Below are positions 42,318-53,711 of a stretch of DNA of 64,000 bases, piece after piece. The translations under genes and the position numbers were made by a program. The DNA comes from Chara braunii (taxonomy: Eukaryota; Streptophyta; Charophyceae; Charales; Characeae): contig BFEA01000105.1 of NCBI GenBank assembly GCA_003427395.1, positions 269,593 to 333,592 on the forward strand, given 5' to 3'. Each line of letters opens with the position of its first letter. The stretch's first letter is position 1. Under the pieces are notes generated by a model. The model saw only the letters and a list, made by a program, of their open reading frames with translations. It was not told where the DNA came from and did not search any database.

Positions 42318-43520
42318 CTTTGGCCCTTGCACGGCCGGACCCAGGTGGCCCGACTGGTAGCCTAGGTTGCATCCGAAAAAGAAAAATAAAACAAGAAAAA
42401 AGAAGCAGAAAAAAAAAAAAAATCCTCCCTAATGCCGCGATAACCATCAGATACATTCTATGAGGTGGTAGTGGGACTGTGCCGTCAGTGATGGCATCTG
42501 TCTGATGAACAACAATTAAAGCAGTGGAAAAAAAAAGCATCCCTTATGCTGTGATTACGGTCCGGTACAGGATGCTGCAGTATTAGTGTGAGGAGGAGGT
42601 AAGTGAGGAGGTACGTGCCCCGTATTCCACGCACTGCCAGTGAGGCAGGGCACTACAACGATGTGAAAAGAAGAAAAGAAAAACAAGAACAACAGCAATC
42701 ACGTTCCACACGTAGTGGCCCGATACATTCCTCAAAGCATTGGTGTGCCTTCCACCTCCGTGATGGCCTTCCCCAAGGTAGATGGACTCTTTAAGTTCGT
42801 AGTTCTCTTCCTTTTTTTCTTTTGCTATTTTTTTCCTTTGTCTTTTCGGCCTCCGACACTGCCCGGAGCCCCCGACTTCTTTGGAGCAGCCAACTTTTGA
42901 GACTCAGCGTCCTGGCAAGAAAGGTAGTGGTGGTATAAAGAATGATATCGATGACGTCTGACATTCTCCGCCCTTGTAGGACGGCTCTGACATCCCATGC
43001 CTGATGAGCATATTCCTCAATTTTCTCTGATATTCAACAGAATGACATGAGCATATTCCTCAATCTTGTCTGATATTTAACAGAATTACAAAGGTGTAAA
43101 CCAAACGAGCTTTAAAGGAATCCCAGATGACAACAAAACATATTTAGGGTTGTGCTCCACCGCATTACTTCAGAGATTTTCCTCGAAGGAAACCCGGGTT
43201 CGCAGCCAAAACAGTTTTTTCATGGCTTCCAGCGGAGGCGGCAGCTGTGTTGGTGTAAAGTGGCGTGACAAGTGCATTGTCATCCGGTTGTAAAACCATG
43301 TTCCCTAGGCTAGAGGTCTGAAAGATTTAAACTTTTTGCAGCGAATGTTTTGGGGGTTGGTGGAGCAGGGGGGTTTGGTGGAGTAGATACCCAACGCGGT
43401 CTGTCGGGTCCAGTGGTGCATTTGAGACGATGGTGCTGGCAAAGCCATATTTTCAAAGGACTAACGAAGTTCATGGGCCATGGAGCCTCACGATCTAATT
43501 TGGGAATGATGGGGTTCTTG
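41500..43520. other. Unassigned region with poly(T) and low complexity
   Basis: A T run at 42285-42317 and A-rich tracts near 42375-42422. No gene is supported. A diverged repeat attcctcaa(t)tttctctgat near 43012/43054 is visible. Confidence 0.4.
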
Positions 43521-43683
43521 GTTTGAACCAGTACTTTTTTTTGGCTGTGCGGGCCTTTTTTTGGCTGGTGCCACCTGCCATGTTTTGCTTAGGTAGGCCA
43601 ACCCCCGAAATTTGCGGCATGCATCCACCCGCGTCGGAGAAAAATGGCTGGCGAACGTAGTGGTGGTTTTAAGTTAGGTAGTT
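43521..43683. mobile_element. MITE-like element, family A copy next to gypsy integrase
   Basis: It begins gtttgaaccagtactttttt and ends cgtagtggtggttttaag. The middle aaatttgcggcatgcatcca, then cgcgtcggagaaaaatggct is shared in reverse with the copy at 61.96 kb. Confidence 0.72.
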
Positions 43684-43689
43684 TCCCCA

Positions 43690-44740
43690 TTCCTGATGGA
43701 CTCGTGAGTCGATTTCCATCGACTTCACTGACATGGGAAATGGGAGTGAGGGAGGAAACTCACAAGTCGTGACCATCGTGCATTGTTTTTCCAAATTTTT
43801 GAATTAGACTCCTTTCCCTCCTCATGCCGCAACTAAGCTTGTGATCGAAAAATTTCATCAGCAGTACATTCTGCAGTTTGGCCACCCGAAAACTATTGTG
43901 AGTGATCGGGACACCAGATTCATTAGTAAAGATGGGAAGGACTTTTCAGATCTACGACATTCAACTCAACCAGACTTCTGGTCGACACCCCGAAGGCAAT
44001 GGATTGGCCGAGGAAATCAACCAGACTGTCATTCAACTACTTCGCGCGTTTATTGTTCGAGAGCAGAACACGTGGGACAAGGAGTTTCACGAAGTGAAGG
44101 GGTTGTACAACAACTCCATTCACTCCGCAACTGGCATGACACCGAATCAACTGCAATACGGATGGCAGGATCACAATCCTCTCTCCTATCTATTCCCCGA
44201 ACGGTCACCTAGTCTGACGCTCGATATGGCTGGCTACAATGCCAAGTATGCACGCTTGCTCAAAGCTGGTATCGCAGCAATGAACAAGCGTCAGCATGCC
44301 ATGATAAAACATGCTAACAAGTCGAGCAAAGAAGGGAACTTCGAAGTAGGAAGTTATGTCTGGGTCAAAATGTCTGAGTTTTCTGACAAAGAGGGCGTAT
44401 CATGAAAGCTTCTTCCACTGTATTATGGCCCTTGGCAGGTTCTAAAGGTGGTTGGGGATGATTTTGGTCCTTCGTATGTGATTAATGTGCCTCCTCATCT
44501 GCGCACATATCCGGTCTTTCATGCGTCTAAACTGTTTCCACACATCAATGGTGAAATTTTTCCCTTTCGAGATCCTATGATACCTTGTCCTATCAACGAT
44601 GACCATGAAATAGACAAATTGTTTCCCATGAAGGAAGAGGGAGGAACAGACAGTACAAGGTTCACTTCCTCTATCACCCGTTGAACGAGTTCTACTGTTG
44701 TTAAAGCTTATGAACGACAGGTCGCGGATGGACATACTGC
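43690..44740 (+). pseudogene. Ty3/gypsy (chromovirus) integrase and chromodomain, copy 1
   Basis: Translation in shifted frames gives FHQQYILQFGHPKTIVSDRD (second catalytic Asp), GRHPEGNGLAEEINQTV (catalytic Glu) and a C-terminal EGNFEVGSYVWVKMSEF. After a stop at 44403-44405 comes LLPLYYGPWQVLKV...PHLRTYPVFHASKL. The chromodomain region is shortened by a frame break (EIDKLFPMKEEGGTDSTRF). Integrase joins cDNA into the host, and chromodomains steer chromoviruses to marked chromatin. A frameshift near 43950 and the stop make this copy dead. It starts abruptly 5' and is followed by LTR 1. Confidence 0.9.
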
Positions 44741-44872
44741 TAAGTTTTCTGCAAAACTAACTCCTCATGGTTATACTAAATCTCTCTTTCTGATCTATGC
44801 CTACGACGCATTTTGTGCCAACTCTGAATGAGTTACTCGCTCGAAGGGACCTCGCTCTTGAGAGGGGGGTAG

Positions 44873-45769
44873 TGTAATGACCTGCCAAAACACAGATCGA
44901 GAACACTGCTGATTTTTGGGATTTGCCGCTGGAATGAATGCCTTGTTGAGATTCCCGCATTCTGTTGAAGTTTCCAAGTCTGTGTGTGTGTGCGTGCTTG
45001 TCTGAGTGCTTGTCGGCTGAGTGTGTGTGACCCGCAAGGGTACTTGTTGGTTGAAAGACCCCGCAGGGTCGGTACTTACCATTGGCCGTTACTTTGAGGG
45101 TTGCAAGTAGCGGGGGTAGGGCAGCGACACTTAGAGCAACGGGAAAAACACTCAAAGCGTGTGCAGAGAGTCCCCCGGAACTGGAGTACAAGGTCCCAAA
45201 ACCCACGCCCGGAACGTCGCCTTCGTTGACAAGCAGCAGGTAGGTCGGTTCCACTCAAGTAGTGGTAGGAGTGTCGGGTACTGGAGGCCGAGCAAAAGAA
45301 GACAAAAGTTGGCATCTTTAGAGGCCCAATAGAGGTAGGTCAAAGGTAGGTCGGTACCAGTCCAAGTAGCCGGAGTCTAGGGCCATGTTCGGACGATAGA
45401 AGAGCCTGGAATGATGTTTCCCTTCGAAAGGGAGGAGGTACCGGTCGCTGGAAGGCCGCTCGACCTAGGAAGTCGCTACCCAAGAGGTCAGTAGGCTGCT
45501 ATATCTTCCTGAGGAGCAAGCAACTCTCCTCCACATTTGCGGTATACAAGGATTGGCGACATGCTGCTGGAGCCAAGCATTGGACTTTGCTTGGAGGTGA
45601 CGAGCAGCTGGGCGCTCAACCTGGCTATGGAGAGCAGCCCAGCCTGAGGAGGAGGAAGAAGGGGGGCGAAGGAGGAGAGTGGTGAGGTACCTACTTGGCT
45701 ATGGTGGACACCATCTTCATCACCTTTTTGGGCGTTTATCTAGAAGGCCCCAATTGGGGTAGTGCCGCA
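44873..45769 (+). mobile_element. LTR 1 (shared) of the tandem chromovirus
   Basis: It begins tgtaatgacctgccaaaaca after a purine tract (gagaggggggtag) and ends ggggtagtgccgca. It is about 897 bases and matches LTR 2 over its length. It serves as 3' LTR of copy 1 and 5' LTR of copy 2. Confidence 0.88.
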
Positions 45770-45789
45770 GTTTTTATTGCCGTAAAATA

Positions 45790-46905
45790 CAACGGTCCCA
45801 TGTGGACAAGAGGGCGGCCACATTGTTGTCCAAGTACGACGGGAAGGGGGATATCACCTCTTGGATCAGCTCCATGCGCTTATACTTCGAGGTACTGCGA
45901 ACACTGCAGGAAGACGGAAGCATGATCATGAGCACAAATACGGAATCCACCGTACAGAGTTTCATAGAACTCCAGGTTGTTTTGCAAGTTGTGAGAGAAT
46001 TGATGTGACTGAGTGGTGGCTGAAAGTAACTCCTGTACGTACTCTTGAGGACCACCTCATCGCGCACTATCAAGATAAGCACGTTGCGCTTAAGGCAAGG
46101 CTAAAGCTTGAGTCCCTCAACGGCCAAAAGTGGAGGACTTCCATGCAGGTTTTGGAACAACACTTGACTGGTCTGTTCACCACTCCAAACTTGGGATGCA
46201 CTGACGTGTCTTGCATGGGTGTAGTAATGGGAGTGGTCCGTGAAGACTGTCTCTCGGCTAGGACTCAAGGGCCATACGACCTGGTGTGAGCTACTGATGG
46301 ATCTAGTCAACCTAGAATCCAAAGACCTCCCCAAGCGTGCGAAGACATCCGCTGCATGGGAAACTTTATGACGCAAGCGGTACAAAAGCAGCAACCAGCT
46401 TGCCCTGCATGAACATCGGGAGGCCGAGGATCAGTCCTATGCGGATGATCTGTCTCTAGATGACGATCTAGAGCCGAACTTTGACGTGTGGGTTGTTCTA
46501 CATCAACCCTCGAGTTTGACATGAGTACCGAAGAGAAATGCAATGCCTTTAAAAAGACTGCTTCAAGCAAGGGGCCTAACCGTGGTTCAGGTAGAGGAAC
46601 TATAGCACACCTCCCCAGGAATGCGAAGATCCGTAAGAAACCGGAGGATGCTTCCACCAAGCCTTGGGAAGCCCTCCACATTAGTCAAAAGGAATGGGAG
46701 AGAAGATCCAAACTGCGCGTGTGCTTGCATTGTTAAAAGCCTGGGCACGCTGTGCAGGAATGTTATCGTCTGCAGGGAAACAGGCAAAGGGCGTAGAAAA
46801 GTTGTCACCACTCTCTACAACAAGGGAAGTTGAACAGTCAGCTGCAGGCACCTCCAAAGAGCCTGTCAAAGGACCAAGGTCCATAGGCATAAGCTTTATG
46901 GCCTG
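45790..46905 (+). pseudogene. Ty3/gypsy gag remnant
   Basis: Broken frames encode AATLLSKYDGKGDITSWISS, MRLYFEVLRT, a capsid-like stretch VTEWWLKVTPVRTLEDHL and, at 46724-46765, a CCHC zinc knuckle CLHC-KPGHAVQEC whose fifth position is a stop (TAA). Gag packages the element RNA into particles. Multiple frameshifts and stops show decay. No convincing tRNA-complementary primer site is seen right after the LTR. Confidence 0.78.
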
Positions 46906-46914
46906 CTGAAACCC

Positions 46915-47979
46915 CTCCCCATTCCTAATGGACCCGGTGAGTCGATTTCCATGGACTTCACGGACATGGGAAAGGTGAGTGAGGGAGGAAATTCACAAGT
47001 CGTGGTCATTGTGGATCGTTTTCCCAAAATTTTAAATTTGATTCCTTTCCCTCCCCATGCCCCAATTGAGCTTGTGATCGAAGAATTTCATCAGCAGTAC
47101 ATTCTGCAGTTTGGCCACTGAGTGATCGGGACACCAGATTCATTAGTAAAGATTGAAAGGACTTCACTTCTCAGATCTACGACATTAAACTCAACAGGAC
47201 TTTTGGTCGACACCCCGAAGCCAATGGATTGGCCGAGGAAATCAACCAGACTGTCATTCAACTACTTCGCGCGTTAATTGTTTCAGATCAGAACACGTGG
47301 GACAAGGAGTTACACAAAGTGAAGGTGTTGTACAACAACTTCATTCACTCCGCAATTGGCATGACACCGAATCAGTTGCAATACGGATGGCAGCTGCGCA
47401 ACCCTCTCCTATCTATTCCCCAAACGGTCACCTGGTCTAACACCCGGCATGCCTGGCGACAATGCCAAGTATGCACTCTTGCCCAAAGCTGCTATCGCAA
47501 CAATGAACAAGCGTCAACATGCCATGATGAAACATGCTAACAAGTCGCGCAAAGAAGGGAACTTCGAAGTAGGAAGTTATGTCTGGGTCAAAATGTCTGA
47601 GTTTTTTTACGAAGAGGGCGTATCACGAAAGCTTCTTCCACTGTGTTATGACCCTTGGCAGGTTCTAAAGGTGGCTGGGGATGATTTTGGTCCTTCGTAT
47701 GTGATTGACGTGCCTCCTCATCTACGCACATATTCGGTCTTTCACGCGTCCAAACTGATTCCACATATCGTTGATGAGACTTTTCCCTTCCGAGATCCTA
47801 TGATACCTCGTCCTATCGACGGCGGCCATGAGATAGACAAAATTGTTACCCATGAAGGAAGAGGGAGGAACAAACAATACAAGGTTCACTTCCTCTATCA
47901 CTCGTTGAACGAGTTCTTTTGGATCGACCGAAAAGAGCTGCTAAAGAATGCTCCCCGTGTTGTTAAAGCTTATGAATGA
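46915..47979 (+). pseudogene. Ty3/gypsy integrase and chromodomain, copy 2
   Basis: It runs PIPNGPGESISMDFTDMGKV-like (first catalytic Asp in MDFTD), VSDRDTRFISKD, GRHPEANGLAEEINQTVIQ and, in one open frame at 47449-47979, the C-terminal domain. This ends in a chromodomain-like PIDGGHEIDKIVTHEGRGRN, KQYKVHFLYHSLNEFFWIDR and KELLKNAPRVVKAYE. It joins gag directly: protease, RT and RNase H are absent. Two frame breaks (near 47120 and 47400) disable the N-terminal part. It is about 90 percent like copy 1 by eye. Confidence 0.92.
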
Positions 47980-48134
47980 CAAATCGCTGATGGACGTACT
48001 GCTAAGTTTTCTGCAAAACTCACTCCTCACGGTTATACTAAATCTCTCTTTCTGATCTCCGCCTACGACGCATTTTGTGCCGACTCTGAATGAGTTACTC
48101 GCTCGAAGGGACCTCGCTCTTGAGAGGTGGGTAG

Positions 48135-48995
48135 TGTAATGACCCGCCAAAACACAGACTGAGAACACTGCTGATTTCTGGGATTTGCCACTGGAATGAA
48201 TGCCTTGCTGAGATTCCCGCATTCTGCTGAGGTTTCCAAGTCTATGTGTGTGTGCGTGCCTGCTGGTTTGCGTGCCTGTCTGAGTGCTTGTCGGCCGAGT
48301 GTGTGTGTGACCCACAAGGGTACTTGTTGGTTGAAAGGCCCCACAGGGACGGTACTTACCTTTGGCCGTTCCTTGAGGGTTCCAACGGGGAAAACAGTCA
48401 AGTAGCAGAGGTCGGGCCACGACACTTAGAGCAGCGGGAAAAACACTCAAGTGGCAGGTAGGTCGGTACCACTCAAGTAGTGGTAGGAGTGTCGGGTACT
48501 GGAGGTCGAGCAGAAGAAGACAAAAGTTGGCATTTTTTGGAGGCCCAGTAGCGGTGGGTTAGAGGTAGGTCGGTACCAGTCCAAGTAGCCCGAGTCTAGG
48601 GCCTGTCTGGACGATAGCAGAGCCTGCAATGATGTTTCCCTCCGAAAGGGAAGAGGTACCGGTTGCTGGGAGGCCGCTCGGCCTAGGAAGTCACCGTCCA
48701 AGAGGCCAGTAGGCCGCTATATCTTCCTGAGGAGCAAGCAGCTCCTCCTCATTTGCGGTATGCAAGGATTGGCGACATGCTGCTGGAGCCAAGTGCTGGA
48801 CTCGGGCAGCGCTGCTTGGAGGTGACGAGCAGCTGGGTGCTCAGCCTGGCTATGGAGAGCAGCCCAGCCTGAGGAGGAGGAAGAAGGGGGGCGAAGGAGG
48901 AGAGTGGCGAGGTACCTACCTGGCTATGGTGGACACCATTTTCATCACCTTGTTGGGCGCTGCATCTGGAAGGCCCCAGTTGGGGTAGTGCCGCA
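48135..48995 (+). mobile_element. LTR 2 of the tandem chromovirus
   Basis: It begins tgtaatgacccgccaaaaca and ends ggggtagtgccgca, matching LTR 1 with indels (about 861 bases). After 48995 the sequence is unrelated to the internal region, so it is the outer end. Confidence 0.88.
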
Positions 48996-48999
48996 CCAA

Positions 49000-50355
49000 G
49001 GAAGCTCGAGGCAGAGTCAGGTATAGCGGCTTAGTCAGCAGCGACATAGCTGCTTTTTTCACCGACATAGCTGCTTTGCGTTGTCCTTTTCACAGGAGGG
49101 CAGAGCCCTCAGTAGTCCGCCATAGCCTAGGCATGTGAGAGGTTGAAGAAGGGGGGAAACCATGGCTGTGGTGGACCTATTGTGATGTCAGCAGTAAAAT
49201 GGAGCTTCGGATATTGATTCTGGCTCATCCACTCATTGTTATTATTTCTTTTGGAAGAAGAATAAGATTGGCGAAGTGAAGGAGGAGGAGGAAGGTGGAG
49301 AGAGAAGGGTGATTTGTCATTGGTCTTGCTGGTGTACATCTCCTCCTTCTTCTTCTTCTTCTTCTTCTTTCTCTGTTCTTCGGTCTCACTCTCTTTGCAA
49401 GTGCTTTCATTTCTTTCGCAATTGGGTGGCATTGTCTTTCATTGTGAATTTGCGGTTTGGAATGATCAGGATCGTAACGTCTGCCAAATTTCTGGTAGTT
49501 CGATCGTTCAGGATTGAGAAAGCTTTCTGGACTTGGACTGATACATATATGTTTTTTCCTTCCTCCAACAAGCTTCCCATTGCATGTGGTCGATGCAATA
49601 CATATGAGTTTTACAGGCTCCCTTGCTTGCCAACTGCGACAGCGAGAAAACTGATTTGGAATCGTAGTTGGGAGAAAGGAGAAAAAGAAGGAACTTGAGA
49701 TAACAAAAAAACATACATGCGTTGGTCAATTGCACATAAGTGTGCAACATCTGTGCCGCACACAGGGGAAATGCGCACCCAGAAAAAAGAAGGGGTTGCA
49801 GGTCTGGATCAGTTGTCAGCTTCACCCCCTCCGAAAATGTGTTGTAGCATGGGAAAAAGAAAAACAAGTCGGGAGAGTAATGTCACCACCTGACGGTCGA
49901 GACTGATGTCCCAAAGGCCTATTCGAGGTTATTATCTATGGTCAGTGGAACAAAAAGAAAAAATTGCACTGCTGCTCCGAAAACAGCAAAAAAAGAAAAA
50001 GAAAAACATAAACTGTTGCTGGTGTAGCGAACGGGCAGGCTCGTCACGTTGCATGGTCATGCGGCTCATGCGGTTTCAAGTATTCTAACAACTCTTTAAC
50101 GGAGACCCACTGGGCACTGGGTCTTTCCCATTCCTCATCAGTAAATACAAAAGAAGAAACCTCCTCGGTCGCAAAGCCCCTGACCCCTGTACCGAAGTCC
50201 TTCACTCTTCAACAGAGACACATAAGTTAATGTGTCTTGTTCATGCTTCAATGGTAACTGAAAGAATAGAGACCTAATGGGTCTTGAAATACGCAGTGAG
50301 TCTCAAACACTATTCCTGAAATTCTTGGTGCCTGTGTTTGAGGCCTTGGTCTGTA
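49000..50355. other. Unassigned region
   Basis: A (CTT)n run at 49347-49372 and A-rich tracts are present. No gene is supported. Confidence 0.4.
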
Positions 50356-50359
50356 CCAG

Positions 50360-50698
50360 GCTGCATATGAGTGGCCCTGGATCATTAATGGGAAAGGTTT
50401 AGAGCTGCATTCAGCACGACTTCAACTGGAAATTGGTTTCGGAAGTGCCTACCTGAAGGACTGGGACAGCATCCCTGTACTGCGAACTTACGGCCAAAAA
50501 ATGTGTGCGCGGCTGCACGACCGGGAAGTTCATGCTTTTTTTAATTTATTGGGAGGGGCTGGAAAAGTAACCCGGGCCCAGGCGCTGCCTAATGGGCTGA
50601 TCCTGCCTGTGGCTCCCACCCATCGTGTTCATCTTGTGGTAGACTTCTTTGTGCGTGGTGGTACAAGTTTTGAGGTGTTATCAGGAAGTGAACTCTAG
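50360..50698 (+). CDS. Candidate terminal exon, unknown protein
   Basis: An acceptor-like ttggtctgtaccag (ending 50359) opens a frame of 113 codons that ends at TAG. It reads AAYEWPWIINGKGLELHSAR, LQLEIGFGSAYLKDWDSIPV, then FFNLLGGAGKVTRAQALPNG, then APTHRVHLVVDFFVRGGTSF and ends EVLSGSEL. The amino-acid mix is balanced and free of simple repeats, unlike most open frames here. I do not recognise the family. Upstream exons are not identified. It could be a piece of a transposon. Confidence 0.35.
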   Translation, partial: AAYEWPWIINGKGLELHSARLQLEIGFGSAYLKDWDSIPVLRTYGQKMCARLHDREVHAFFNLLGGAGKVTRAQALPNGLILPVAPTHRVHLVVDFFVRGGTSFEVLSGSEL

Positions 50699-50794
50699 TC
50701 GAAAACGGAGGAATGGACAATAAGGGGGGTTACAACAGATATGGCCACACATTCATATACATTTATATTGTGACCAGTTGGGAAGAGTGCAATG

Positions 50795-50850
50795 AGGCAG
50801 TCTGTCACAGCTGCTGCTTGTACGTTGTCCTGTTGGACATACGTATTGTC
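50795..50850 (+). mobile_element. Hammerhead element fragment
   Basis: gcagtctgtcacagctgctg, cttgtacgttgtcctgttgg resembles helix III plus the start of the family tail. No core is present. Confidence 0.4.
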
Positions 50851-51059
50851 ACAAAGGACCACGTGGTTTTAACTGTTGTTGAAAGTGCGAAGCATCAAGC
50901 CCTCGGTAGACCCCGAACAGGGGCCCAGCTGAAAGGCTGGTGTAGAAAAATGTCTTGTGGGCCCTATGCGACAAGCCCTGTGCCTTGGCCCTATACCCAA
51001 CAGTTACAACACAGTGTGGGTGTTGAGTACAGGCCAAGCCGTGCTGTGTGACCAAGGCA

Positions 51060-51812
51060 TCATGGGGACCGTAGCCTCTCGCTGGCTGCAATGTGGCAAA
51101 CGGCCTTCGGCCAATGAGGAAGGAGCGAGTAGAGAGAGCCACGCCGGGCTGTCGAGCCCTCCAATCGAACGGGGCCCAGGGCATATTCAGGAAAGTCTCT
51201 GGGCGCAGATACTGGGTCTGGACGGGAAGCTACCGGGTACCATGCAGGCACGACCAGGCAGGGTCCAGGCAGTGTGCACTCATGAAGGAAAGTGCTGCGC
51301 GCCAGTTCAAGGACATCCATGGCTGGAGAGAGCACCTGGCCAGAGCTGGTAGTGCACATGGGCGCTGGTGTTGGGCAGGTCTGGATGCAGCGCTGCACGT
51401 CGGTCATGGTAGCCAGTGGGGTTGGTCGTGGTCCTTGGGCATGGTGGTAAGCCTGTGAGGGGACAGTCAGGGAGTGAGCCTGGGGGAGAGGAGGACGTAC
51501 CTGGTGTGTCGTGGAGGTGTGCATGGGCGGCATCTGCATGTGCATCAGTTCCGCTGCTGAAGTTCTTTCGGTTGCGTCATCATAGTAGGCTACGATACAT
51601 GTTGCGCCTCTGTGGCTGGGCACCAGATGCCATACGGATGAGTGAATTGGATACATTGTTGATGGTGGTGAGACGGGCTTGACATTGAAAATGGAGTACG
51701 TTGCTTTACTCTTATTTGGTGTGTAGTACTGTGTACTTGGTGCATTCTGCTTTCTGTGCGACACATGACTATCTGGTTTTCGATGTGATGATGCAATTTG
51801 GATTTCCGCCAT
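51060..51812 (-). CDS. Hypothetical open frame of 250 codons
   Basis: It begins MAEIQIASSHRKPDSHVSHR and is rich in Ser, Pro and Thr with no domain I recognise. A 121-codon frame lies opposite (51093-51458). The 3' end is not supported by splice or other signals. Its right edge lies next to a decayed hammerhead element. It may be chance in a GC-rich repeat. Confidence 0.2.
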   Translation of the reverse strand: MAEIQIASSHRKPDSHVSHRKQNAPSTQYYTPNKSKATYSIFNVKPVSPPSTMYPIHSSVWHLVPSHRGATCIVAYYDDATERTSAAELMHMQMPPMHTSTTHQVRPPLPQAHSLTVPSQAYHHAQGPRPTPLATMTDVQRCIQTCPTPAPMCTTSSGQVLSPAMDVLELARSTFLHECTLPGPCLVVPAWYPVASRPDPVSAPRDFPEYALGPVRLEGSTARRGSLYSLLPHWPKAVCHIAASERLRSP

Positions 51813-51836
51813 TCGCTCTCGCTCGTTTTCCTTGCA

Positions 51837-51918
51837 AAAGGGAGAAAGGACAAAAAATAAGGAGCTGTGTGAGCCAGTTTCATCTGGCTTTCACTGACCG
51901 ATCGGGAGTCTGGACACT
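51837..51918 (-). mobile_element. Strongly decayed hammerhead element
   Basis: In reverse: gactcccgatcggtcagtga, aagccagatgaaactggctc, acacagctcc and a tail with gtcctttctccc. The order of the family is preserved, but CTGATGA has become CCGATCG. Confidence 0.55.
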
Positions 51919-52409
51919 TAAAAGGCCCTAGAGCTTTTCCTACTGACGCTTCAAGTTGCGATTTGCCTTGACCCAAGACCAGAGCAGACTGCCACCACCC
52001 CATGGCCAAGAGACAAGGCCCCGCAGACTCAGTTCACCCCCCTGACAACAGCCAGGAAAGCAACCAAAGAAAGAAAACACCCCAGACAGTGAAATGAAAT
52101 CAGCAGTAGTTGTTGCTTGAACAGCAGCAGGCTTTTCAATCCTGGTCCAAGCGACTGAACCTTCTCGGCTCGGGGCAGGTCTGATTACACGGCGAGAGTA
52201 TTCTCAGCCATGTTGTTGAGGTTGTTTCTGTTCGAAGCTTTTGTAAGCCGGTCTGTGCGAAGAAAATTGGGTTTTCCCGACTTTTCCCCAACTTTTCCGA
52301 GTTTTGTTTGGTCGCTTTTTTAAGTTTTGTTTTGTTTGTCTACGGATTGGATTTTCAGTTGTTAGGGTTGCTTGCTGCTGACATTTTGATGTGTCCTTTG
52401 TTGGAACAG

Positions 52410-52575
52410 GATGATGGAAGGAGCACTGATTACATGGCGAGAGGTGTGCGGAGATGCATTTCGTTCAGTGGATTTGGGGAGGCATGGTCTGCATCCAGAT
52501 CACATGGCTGGGTGGGACCCCGCTGGTGGAATAATGTTCATGCAAATCAAGAGAATCTTGGTGGTCCTCCCAATG
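52410..52575 (+). CDS. Candidate internal exon with good splice signals
   Basis: It is bounded by tttgttggaacag on the left and gtgagt (52576-52581) on the right, both close to consensus. Two frames are open: one gives MEGALITWREVCGDAFRSVD, LGRHGLHPDHMAGWDPAGGI; the other DDGRSTDYMARGVRRCISFS. I cannot choose between them and recognise no family. It might pair with exons outside the part I could resolve. Confidence 0.3.
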
Positions 52576-52599
52576 TGAGTGACAGGAACTTATGTCTTT

Positions 52600-53700
52600 C
52601 TTTTGGCTTTTTTGTAAACCACCAGGCCGCTGTGGGCCTATTGACGATGCCACCGGCGCTCGGAGGCCACATTTTGGATGTGTGTAAGTGCGTCCGGTCA
52701 CATTCAGGTACCCCTGGTCAAATTCGCGTTCAACGAAGTAGATTGGAAAGTAATGATGGTTTCAAGTCTTGTTCTGTTTTGTCGGCTTTTTTTCTGCTTC
52801 TGCATTCGAACCTTCCTGCCCACCTCTCCCCCCCCTCAAACAAACAAAAACAAAAGGGGGGGGGGGGGGAATCCTGCGCTAACAAGACCTATGTGTAATA
52901 TATATTGGTTTAATGGTTGCATACGATTAGGCTGGCCGCCGGTTTGCCACAGTGTGCATAGTTGCAGTCCAGGCCATGGATCTTGTGGTTGAATTAAAGG
53001 GAAGAAAGAAACTCAAAATAATAATCAAAATGAATTTGAATCAATGCTGTTCAGGCGGGAGTCTTTTGCCTCACCGAGAGGAAAGGACTGAGTAGAGTCT
53101 TCGAGGGGAAAGATCTGAGTAGAGTCTTGTTTCGAAAACAAGTATGGTAGTATACCAATGTTTGTATTGTCTTTTGACTTGCCTAAGGAAAAGGAAGAGG
53201 ACTGTCTCCTCTGACCTGCCAATGGATGAGTACTACGGGCACCTCCTGAGGCCTGGCATCCACCCTCTACGACACCCTGGACCTAAGAAAAAAAGAAGGA
53301 AAAAAAGAAGAAAAAAAAAAGAAACAGAATTTGAGCAGTCTGGTGCTGCTCTGCATCCTTCCATGTTCCACGGGAATTGAACCCATATCCCCTCTGTCGA
53401 CTCTTCCGGATGGTTCCAGAATAAAGGGATGTACGGACGGTTCTGAGGCATGGGAAGGGGTTGAGCTTAGAAGTAGCCTGGTGTTGAAGGGTCTTCAATC
53501 AAGGCTTGTTTTCAATATTCAGAGCTGTGTTGAGGGACGATAGGGAAGGAGGCTCTAGCAGAGAGGGCCAGGCCTCACTGGTGCCCCCATGTCTCCAAAA
53601 CAAAAAACAAAAAATGGTCATGCATGGATTGGAAAGCCAGCGAATGGTCGCCCCTCTGGGGCTAGGTCCCACCAGGCGTGGGTTAGTCTAGGTCTAGGTT
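52600..53700. other. Unassigned region
   Basis: A short duplication aaaggactgagtagagtctt / aaagatctgagtagagtctt (53083-53130), a G run at 52856-52869 and A-rich tracts. No gene is supported. Confidence 0.4.
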
Positions 53701-53711
53701 TATGTGGCATA

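Noticed and set aside
44940-45060. Coding sequence inside LTR 1 and LTR 2 (minus-strand open frames of about 165 codons)
   Set aside because: The frames lie within the LTRs, pass through TG-rich tracts and encode no recognised domain.
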